64,000 nt of DNA from Nelumbo lutea (lineage: Eukaryota; Streptophyta; Magnoliopsida; Proteales; Nelumbonaceae), in NCBI GenBank assembly GCA_022828595.1, contig JAKGHH010000002.1, positions 82,056,076 to 82,120,075 of the forward strand. The letters run 5' to 3'. Shown here one piece after another: positions 56,032 to 64,000 of this stretch (the stretch's first letter is position 1; each line of letters begins with the position of its first letter). The notes beneath the pieces were generated by a model, which was not told the origin of the DNA, ran no database searches, and saw only the letters and a program-made list of their open reading frames with translations. A program made the translations under genes and the position numbers.

Positions 56032-57962
56032 TGTTTGACAGTGTATGCCCTTAACTCCAATCAGAATGATGTACATTATGACATTTATTGTAAACGAATA
56101 AAGTACATATTCGATTCATGTTATTATGGTGTGTTTCTATGTAATACTCTTAAATTAGACACATATGAGACTCGTGTTAGTTTAGAATGTTTACAGCCGT
56201 TGGGTAAGTCTGGGGAGATTTATCCTACAAAGGCTGACACTGATCTGCCACCAAGTTGGTTGGGGTGGCTTGTCTCAGCTGCCAGGGTGAGACCCAAGGT
56301 ACATGCAATGTAGGTTTACTTGAAACCTTGAACCGTACCAGAATTCCAGTATTGCCCTGGACCTTGGAAATTGATGGGCAAAACTGGAATGTTACACCTG
56401 ACCCCTAGACTTGATTATGATACTACATTAGGTGTCAGATTGGGTTGTCTTTGATATGCCAATCAGTGAGATCCTTAGAGGGGGTCAAAACTTGGGTATG
56501 TTGGGACAGTCTAAGAATTCATCTGAGTGGGTGATCATAGTGACAGGATCAGCCCCTTTGTCGGACAAAGGTAATGATCAGGGATGCACTCTCTCTGATG
56601 GAAACCAAAGCTGCCGGCAGCCGATTTCAATCATTAAAATTTGTTTTTGCAAAATATATTTATATAAAGATATACTTATATATTACTGTTTCAAAATATT
56701 TGCAAAAGGTTTTAATTCCCGGAATCCATGTGAGTAGAGAGTGCAGCACTGTTCCTTGCAGCCGAGGGAGAGGTCCTCTCTTGTCGGGCAGTGTTTGATC
56801 ATTTTGGGCTGAGAGGTTAAGTGTAAGACCATCAAGGGTAATACTTGATGGGCTAACCATGCATCTGCCCACGGTCTCTGGGTTTTTATGTGGCTTGGCC
56901 CAGGGACCACTTAGTGTAAGTGTTGGGCCCATTAAGAGCCCATGGTGATGGGTTCAAGGGTTCACTATCCATTACAGTGAATTCAGCCAGGGCCTTGTAA
57001 CAGAGGCTAGGCTGAACCCATGTGGCTGATGTGTAGATCAATGTTTGGGTCCCACACCGTACAAGGAAACCCAACTGGGCAGCAGTTTGGAAAGTTAGCG
57101 AGCACATGGACTTAGTGGGCCTAAAGCCCAATTCAAACTGGTTTAATTAGATTAATTAAAGAAGGGCGGATCTGGGTTTTGGATCAGCAGATAGGACGGG
57201 GAGTTATCCCTATCCACTCAGAGAGTCCATATCCAAATAAGGATTCGGATCAGGAAACTCCTAATAAGATTAGAAAGGCTGATCTAATCTGCAGATAAGA
57301 TAAGGGCTTATCCTTATCTCTTAAAGAGAGTCCAGATTCAAATAAGGATTTGAATTAGGAAACTTCTAATGGGATTACAAGCTGATCTCTTTAAGTCTAT
57401 AAAAAGAGGAGGAGGGTGAAGCTCCATAATAAAACAATTCAATCAGATCTCAGATGACAGAAAGAGAGAAGACAACAACAATAAGACTGCGCCATCTTTT
57501 GCTCTTGCACCCTCCTCCTGCTGCCGCTATTGCCACTTTGTTCTCCATTGTAGGAGCGATCAAGAAGGGTTCTTGATATTAGTTTTTGGAGAAAAACCGA
57601 TCTGAATTCGTGCTCACATACCCTTCATCGAATTCTTGCTGAAGGATTCAGTTCTTGTGAAGAACCACCTACCGATTCTGCTCCACCATACGCTATGTCA
57701 TCTTCAGTGGGAGCAGTCTTTGGAGCTTTCCTTGAGTGTGAACACCTTCATTGGGAGTTACTGCTACTCTGTATCAGGTATATCCCTCTTCTACCTTTTG
57801 GTTTCAGATCCGGTTCGGTTTAGGTTCAAGATTGATCCTTCAAAATGTTGATTTTCTAAAATAGGGAATGTGATTCCCACATGGGAGAGAGAAATTTTTT
57901 AAAATTTTCCCAACCTACCTATAGGGTTCGGCCATCCATATGATGGATCTCTCATCCCTTCA
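56032..57962 (+). repeat. Copia-H 5' LTR
   Basis: 1931 bp, TGTTTGACAG to ...CATCCCTTCA, with a TATA-like box at 57396-57406 (TCTATAAAAAG). Over the first ~225 bp it differs from the 3' LTR at roughly one base in ten by eye, mostly transitions. Confidence 0.92.
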
Positions 57963-57964
57963 GC

Positions 57965-57975
57965 GATATTAGAGC
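57965..57975 (+). promoter_or_regulatory. Copia-H primer-binding site, decayed
   Basis: GATATTAGAGC just after the LTR, against TGGTATCAGAGC in Copia-C. The C-to-T change and the altered first bases would weaken priming by initiator-Met tRNA. Confidence 0.75.
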
Positions 57976-57978
57976 CAT

Positions 57979-59177
57979 GGTTCAAATCTTGAACCGAAAT
58001 AGATCATATCTGAACTTGTGCAACTGGGCAAAAGGCGTTCTACCCGATTTGCACAGATAACTGATTTTCTGGGAAATCGGTTCCCAGATTAAGGGTTGTT
58101 GATCTGAAATTAAATCTTTATAAATCTGAATGATATTTAGAATAGTTCTTTATATTTTTCTTGATTTTTGGGTTGTTCGTACGGTGGAGATCAAATTCTT
58201 TAATGGCGCAGGAAAACTACGATTTGCAGTTCTTTAAATTTTCGTCTATAATTTTTTTTTATATAATTTCTAGACTGAATGTATAGGAATTCGATCTGAT
58301 GTAATATTAATAGAAAGTTAGGGTTTTCTATTTTAATTTATTTCAAGATCGAAGTTGGATGTGCAAGAGAAGGAGATTTCACAGATAGAGAAATCGCTAT
58401 CAGCTATTTGCAGTTTGTGAAACTGCAAATTGTGATCTAACATCTGTTTTGTAGGTTGCAGATGTATGAACAGCCCTAGTTCTGATTTTTTATTGTATTT
58501 AATTAGTGATTTAAGTTTTTAGATCAATTTCTTGAATTAATTCTTGAATTAAAAATCAAACCCTAGACCCATTCGAACCAGATTGGACCAAACTGGTTGG
58601 ACCGAATCTGTGGTTCGATGGGGGTTGTTCTCAGCCCTAATTTTTCACTCTTGGGTCAAGGGATTGATAGTTGATTGCAAGACCTAATTCGGCTCAGTTT
58701 TAAATGTTAAAACTGCTTAAGCCCACTAACTGTAGAAAAGCTATATGGGCCGAACTGCTTAATGCTATTCAACCCATATACCTAGATAATATTAATCAAT
58801 AATATTATGGATTAAATTGGGCTTTAATGATGCGCTTTATAGATATTAATTGATTGGATCAACTCTATCCTTGCATGTGCTGCATGGATGTGTGATGTGC
58901 AACGTTCATGGACCATAAGCACTTGGCCCATGCAGATACGATAGTGGCTCTTGCGCAGACCATGGCTGAATGCACATCATTGCCATGGTGTCCCTAAAGA
59001 TCATTGGATGATCTCCCTTTGTGGTGGGCCCCACACCTCCCTGAAGAGGATCTGTGCAGAACCCCAACTATTTAGGGCCCACCGAAATCTGGCTTCATGA
59101 AAGTCATTAGGAGCCATATCTATGTAGGTAACATGAATCAAATTAGGTTGTAGACTAATGTTTTCTTTTTACCAGAA
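57979..59177 (+). other. Copia-H leader
   Basis: 1.2 kb without a coding frame; homologous to the Copia-C leader, but shorter because of several internal losses. Confidence 0.78.
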
Positions 59178-60020
59178 ATGGAAAGCGGACAATTTACAAA
59201 GCTGTTGGATGACAACAAACTGAAAGGACCAAACTATGTTGACCAGTACCATAACCTTATGCTAGTCCTAACTTTTGAGAAGTTGAACAAGGTGGCTAAA
59301 AACCCTACCCCGAAGCGTTCGAGAGATAGGGCTTCTGAGACCCGCAGGAGGGACTACCAAGAATGGGAAGAGAAAAATTCCCTGGCCCGATGTTACATCA
59401 TTGCCTCCCTAGACAATCCAATATAGAGGCAGTTCGATCAGATCGAGCTGGCCAAGGACATATTGGACAGTCTAAAGACAATGTATGAGGAGCAGAACCA
59501 TTCTACTCGCCAAAAGGTCTTGAAACAGTTCATGACCGCACAAATGTCCAAGAACCAGCAGGTTCATGACCATTATCTTCAGATGATGGACTATATCAAT
59601 GAACTTGAGGCTCTTGGATCCGGGCTTGATCATGTCATGAAGGTAGATGCCATCCTGAATTCTCTGCTCCTTCTTTCAATCCGTTCATCATGAACTATAA
59701 CATGAACAAGCTGAATGTCAACATTCAGGAACTCAGCAATATGTTGTAGAGGGCCGAAGAACTAATAAAGAAGGATGAGCCTCTTGCTATGCTTGTTGAA
59801 ACTAGCAAGTCGGGCAAAAAAAAGAGAAAGTTTAAGAGAAAGCCCTAGAAGAAGGCTACCAAGTCCAAGAAGCAGAAGAAGGACAGAACATCAGATGCTT
59901 GTCACATCTACAAACAAATCGGCCACTGAAAGAGGAACTATCCTCAATACCTGGAATCCAAGAAAGATAATTTTGAATCCAGTGTCATAGAAACCAATTT
60001 GTTGGTAACGTCTACTTCCT
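59178..60020 (+). pseudogene. Copia-H gag
   Basis: Starts MESGQFTKLLDDNKLKGPNY at 59178 (the family N-terminus MANGQF with changes), open to a TAG at 59424-59426. The same frame then continues (QVHDHYLQMMDYINELEALG near 59560-59620) to a small indel near 59665. The zinc-knuckle region (59890-59945) reads CHIYKQIGH followed by a stop, so one Cys is Tyr and the conserved Trp is a stop codon. RNA binding would be lost. Confidence 0.87.
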
Positions 60021-60486
60021 GGTGTATTGACTCTGAGGCATCGACTATGTGTATAACTCACTACAGGGGTTCACAATAAGCAAAAGACTGAGTGACGGAG
60101 AAGTAACTCTTTACTTGCGGACTTCTGCAAGTGTTGCAACTACGACTATAGGAACCATAGAGTTAATTTTCAGAGAAGGAATAATTGTACTAAAAGATTG
60201 TCTTTATGTATAGAATTTGAGAAGAAATTGGATTTCTATTACAAAATTGTGTGCGGATGGATATTCTATTCTTTTTGGTAATACGATTACTGTTAAAAGA
60301 AATAACAAATCCATCGCATATGGAGAACTTGAGAATGGTCTCTATGTTCTCCATCCTTCTCTATAAACTAACATAGCCGAAACTACGTCAGTTGATATCC
60401 CCAAGAAAAGAACCCATGATACAGTTAATCCCACGTGCCTGTGGCATTACCGACTTGACCATATCAGCATTGGTCGTATCACAAGT
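60021..60486 (+). pseudogene. Copia-H protease and GAG-pre-integrase
   Basis: Protease starts near 60017 with WCIDSEASTM: the DSG triad is DSE and the His after AST is lost. The following LRRNWISITKLCADGY-type segment lies near 60220-60270. Several stops (60210, 60364). Confidence 0.78.
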
Positions 60487-61335
60487 TTGGTAAAGGATGG
60501 TCCTTTGGATTCTCTAACTATAGAAGATCTTCCCATCTGTGAACCTTTCCTTCAGGGTAAGATGACGAAACGGCCATTTAACAGTAAGCCTGAAAGATGT
60601 ACAAGCACGCTTGACCTTATACATATTGATGTGTGTGGTCCCCAGAGTGTTAGGACACGTAACCAGCATGTTTATTTGATAACATTCATTGATGATTATT
60701 CTCGGTACGGTTACGTGTATCTAATGAGACATAAGTCTGAATCCTTTGAAAAGTTCAAGGAGTTCAAACAAGAGGTCAAGAAACAATTAGGGAGAGAAAT
60801 TAAGACCATTCGATCAGATCGAGGTGATGAGTATCTCTTTGATGAATTCAGGAACTACTTAAAGGTCAACGCGATAGTATCAAAGTTAGCTCCTCCTGCT
60901 ACACCACAACTTAACAGTGTTTCAAAGAGGAGGAACAGGACCTAATTGGATATGGTTCTGTCACTTCTCCTACACTCAGAACTACCCACATCCTTTTGGG
61001 GTTTCGCATTGGAGACTACGATATACGTGCTAAATCGGGTTCCAACCAAATCAGTTCCAAAGACTCCTTACGAGCTTTGGACTGGAAAGAAACCAAGTGT
61101 GAGACACTTGAAGATTTGGGGTTGTCCGACACATGTTAAAAGAATGAGTCCGGACAAATTGGAAACCAAGACCAGTCATTGCCTATTCATAGGCTACCCC
61201 AAGTGCTTTGTGGGTTACCTATTCTATGACCCAGGTGAACAGAAGGTGTTCTGTAGCCGAAATGCCCATTTCTTGTAAGATGGTTACATCCTGAATAATC
61301 ATCGTCAGGAAGTTGTTCTTGATGATGAGAGCTAA
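60487..61335 (+). pseudogene. Copia-H integrase
   Basis: Open 60487-60945, then TAA (a TTA Leu codon in Copia-B), then open again 60946-61278 in the same frame. Visible are the finger end CEPFLQGKM, first Asp in HIDVCGPQSVRT (usually HTDVCGP), IDDYSRYGYVYLM, second Asp in RSDRGDEYL, and the third position, where the catalytic Glu is AAG (Lys) at 60925-60927 in SKRRNRT. The C-terminal part [17 protein letters not shown] is present. The Glu-to-Lys change alone would abolish catalysis. Confidence 0.88.
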
Positions 61336-62340
61336 GGAGTAGTGGGAGGTGTCCCACAAGTTCCAGGTAGTAACCAACCAAGAAGATCTACCTGGGTTTC
61401 CAAGCCTCCAGTTCATTTTGGCTACGACCAGGATAGTTACCTAGTGGAAGCTATGACTTATGAGGAGAATCCCGTGACTTATACAGAAGCTATGTTGGAC
61501 ATAGATTCCTTGAAGTGGGTAGATTCCATGAGAGCTGAGATGGACTCAATGGAAACCAATAGAGTCTAGACTCAGGTGGATCCTTCCCCCAGGTTAAAAG
61601 CAATTGGTTACAAATGGATCTATAAGAGGAAGAAGGGCCCCGATGGTAAGGTTGAGACCTACAAGGCTCGTCTGGTGGCAAAAGGGTACACTCAGAAAGA
61701 GGGCATCGATTATGAGGAAACCTTTTTGTCGGTAGCCATACTTAAATGCATTAGGATCATGCTAGCTGTAGCAGCATACCATGACTATGAGATTTAGCAA
61801 ATGGATGTCAAAACTGTGTTCCTGAATGGAGATCTTACTGAAGATATCTATATGCAACAACCGTAAGGTTTCATAGCTGCGGGTCAAGAACACATGGTAT
61901 GTAAATTAAATAGACCCACATATGGACATAAGCAAGCTTCTAGGAGTTGGAACATCCAGTTTGACTCTACTATCAAAAGGTTTGACATTGAGCAGAATCC
62001 GGATGAACCCTATGTTTACTAAAAATCCAGTGGGGATAAGGTTACATTCTTGGTTCTGTATGTAGATGACATTCTGCTCATTGGGAATGATGTAGAAATG
62101 TTGACTACAGTGAAGGTATGGCTTTCACAACAATTCTACATGAAAGATCTTGAAGACTCCAAGAAAGGAAATGTTCCTTTCAGGCATGAAGTCACTCTCT
62201 CCAAGCACAAGACTCCCGAGGAGATTGAGGGCATGAAGGACGTTCCCTATGCCTCAGCCGTAGGGAGCATCATGTATGCCATGTTGTGCACTTGTCCTGA
62301 CATTGCTCATGCAGTGAGTGTGGTAAGCAAATTTTAGGCA
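61336..62340 (+). pseudogene. Copia-H reverse transcriptase with in-frame deletion
   Basis: Same frame as integrase. Motifs include KARLVAKGYTQKEGIDYEET near 61660-61720, QMDVKTVFLNGDL near 61800-61835 and YVDDILLIGND near 62059-62090. Nonsense codons at about 61567, 61796, 61864 and 62021; most can come from TGG-to-TAG or CAA-to-TAA changes. After MKDL (62143-62154) about 37 codons of the RT thumb are missing, joining directly to DSKKGNVPFRHEV, without shifting the frame. Confidence 0.88.
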
Positions 62341-62925
62341 AACCCAGGGCAAGAGCACTGGACTGCTATGAAAAATATACTTAAGTACCTTCGAAGGACA
62401 AAAGAGTTTTGTTTGGTTTTCGATAGTAGCTCACTACAGATCCAGGGGTATACTGATGTCGAATTCCAGTCAAATCCAGATGATAGAAAGTCTACATCAG
62501 GGTATGTTTTCACTATAGGATCGTGTGCTATTTGTTGGAAAAGAGGCAAACAGGGGTCCACGACAGATTCCATAACCGAAGCCGAATACATTGCCGCAAG
62601 TGAGGCTGCCAAAAGAGACATATGGATCAAGAAGTCCATTCATGAATTGGGAGTAGTTCCATACAGTACATCACCCATTCCGTTATTGTGTGACAACAAT
62701 GGAGCTATTGCTCAGGCTAAGGAGCAAAGAGCCCACTCGAAGTCAAAGCACATCGAGAGGAAGTACCACGTACTGTGGGAGATAGTTGGAAGAGGGAACA
62801 TCATGATTCAAAAGGTTGCATCAGCAGAAAATGTAGCAGACCCATTGACTAAGGCACTAACGCAAAAAGTGTTTGACAAACACGTGGAAAGTATGGGACT
62901 TCAGCTTATACCAGATTGGACCTAA
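62341..62925 (+). pseudogene. Copia-H RNase H, nearly intact
   Basis: 185 codons open from 62368, ending LQLIPDWT at the expected family terminus. RNase H removes RNA from the RNA-DNA hybrid. The first acid motif, YTDADF in Copia-C, is YTDVEF; TEAEYIAASEA and LLCDNNGAIAQAK follow, then HIERKYHVLW and VADPLTKALTQKVFDKHVE. It is the best preserved RNase H in the window. Only the TAG at 62335-62337 separates it from RT in the same frame. Confidence 0.92.
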
Positions 62926-62926
62926 G

Positions 62927-62939
62927 TGCAAGTGGGAGT
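62927..62939 (+). promoter_or_regulatory. Copia-H polypurine tract
   Basis: TGCAAGTGGGAGT directly before the 3' LTR start TGTTAGACAG at 62940. Confidence 0.9.
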
Positions 62940-64000
62940 TGTTAGACAGTGTATGCTTTTAACTCCAATTAGAATGATGTATACTATGACATTTATTGTA
63001 AATGAATAGAGTTAATATTTGATTCATGTTATTATGATGTGTTTCTATGTAATACCCATAAACTAGACACATATGAGACTCGTGTTAGCTTAGAATGTTC
63101 ACAGTCATTGGGTAAGTCTGGGAAGATTTATCCTACTAAGGCTGACACTAATGTGCCACCAAGTTGGTTGGGGTGGCTTGTCTCAGTTGCCAGGGTGAGG
63201 CCCGAGGTACATGCAGTGTAGATTTACTTGAAACCTTGAACCGGACGAGAATTCCAGTATTGCCCTGGACCTAGGAAATTGATGGGAAAAACTAGAATGT
63301 TACACCTGACCCCTAGACTTGATTATGATACTACACTAGATGTCGAATTGGACTGTCTTTGATATGCCAATTAATGAGATCCTTACAGGGGGTCAAAACC
63401 TAGGTATGTTGGGACAGTTCAAGAATTCATCTGAGTGGGTGATTATAGTGATAGGATCAGCCCATTTATTGAACAAATATAATGATCGGGGATGCACTCT
63501 CTCTGATGAAAACCAAAGATGTCGGTAATTCATCATTGAAATTTGTTTTTGCAAAATATATTTATATAAAGATATACTTATATATTATGGTATCAAAATG
63601 TTTGCAAAAGGTTTTAATTCTCGGGATCCATGTGAGTAACACTGTTCCTTATAGCCGAGGGAGAGGTTCTCTCTTGTCGGGCAGTGTTTGATCATTGAGG
63701 GTAATATCTGATGGGCTAATCTTGCATCTTCCCACAGTCCCTGGGTTTTTATAACGTGGCTTGGCCCAAGGACCACTTAGTGTAAGTGTTGGGCCCCTTA
63801 AGAGCCCATGGTGATGGACTCAGGGGTTCACTGTCCATTACAGTGAAGAGCCCTTGTAATAGAGGCTAGGTTGAATCCATGTGGCTGATGTGTAGATCAA
63901 TGTTTGGATCCCACACCATACAAGTTAACCCAACTAGGCAGCAGTTTGGAAGGTTAGTGAGCACATGGACTTAATGGGCCTAAAGCCCAATTCGAATTTG
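62940..64000 (+). repeat. Copia-H 3' LTR, truncated by window end
   Basis: TGTTAGACAG start; 1061 bp present of an expected ~1.9 kb. Collinear with 56032-57150, with a ~20-bp loss near 63636 and a ~30-bp loss near 63697. Confidence 0.93.

Larger units (their letters stand above)
56032..64000 (+). mobile_element. Copia-H, near full-length, 3' LTR cut by window end
   Basis: Plus-strand copia element with 5' LTR 56032-57962, primer site, leader, gag, protease, integrase, RT, RNase H, polypurine tract and the first 1061 bp of the 3' LTR. The pol region from 60487 to 62925 stays in a single frame with no frameshift; it is disabled by about eight nonsense codons and one in-frame deletion. It is inserted in the Copia-G leader in opposite orientation. 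The left flanking 5-mer is CTCCT (56027-56031); the partner lies outside the window. Confidence 0.92.

Overview
The window is plant nuclear DNA made almost entirely of decayed LTR retrotransposons. The evidence is: plant-type Ty1/copia polyproteins; Ty3/gypsy remnants that resemble the Tat and Athila branches; primer sites complementary to initiator-Met tRNA (copia) and to an Asp-type tRNA (Athila-like); and one 100-N scaffold gap. The species cannot be named from the sequence. I see no intact host gene, tRNA, rRNA or CRISPR array, and nothing that looks able to move by itself.

Layout. (1) 1-16972 holds one copia family with ~1.9-kb LTRs: Copia-A (minus, 1-1185), the N gap, Copia-B (plus, 1286-6513), a 229-bp spacer, Copia-C (minus, 6743-15414, the best preserved) and Copia-D (minus gag and leader, 15415-16972). 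(2) 16973-21427 holds a plus-strand Tat-like remnant (gag piece, PPT, LTR start) cut by a minus Athila-like leader and LTR (18184-19623). (3) 21428-25062 holds a plus-strand, possibly intron-bearing gene remnant split by a copia solo LTR (22254-24168). (4) ~25063-49955 is one minus-strand Tat-like element (Tat-1) in four blocks: integrase 26601-27977, RNase H 35175-35509, RT and protease 44170-46534, gag 48035-49494. These are separated by an Athila-like element with tandem-LTR structure (27978-35174), a copia solo LTR (35510-44169) that itself contains a gag-only Athila-like element (36413-43146), and a gypsy-type solo LTR (46535-48034). (5) 49956-64000 holds Copia-G (minus), interrupted in its leader by Copia-H (plus, 5' LTR 56032-57962, 3' LTR running off the end).

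The nesting is well supported. The solo LTRs at 46535-48034 (GTTGT/GTTGT), 35510-44169 (ATGAT/ATGAC) and 22254-24168 (AGGGA/AGTGA) have 5-bp target duplications, and removing each LTR plus one duplication makes the interrupted reading frame resume. The gag-only element has the duplication TATGG/TATGG. Insertion order can therefore be read: Tat-1 first, then the copia solo LTR inside it, then the gag-only element inside that; separately Copia-G, then Copia-H.

Points most worth a second look: the split plus-strand gene with a duplicated putative splice acceptor; two Athila-like elements that both lack pol; a UAG at the same gag codon in three of four copia copies; a Glu-to-Lys change at the integrase catalytic position in two copies; a 27-28-bp minisatellite; stem-forming repeats in the gag-only element; and splice-like modules repeated inside Athila-like LTRs.
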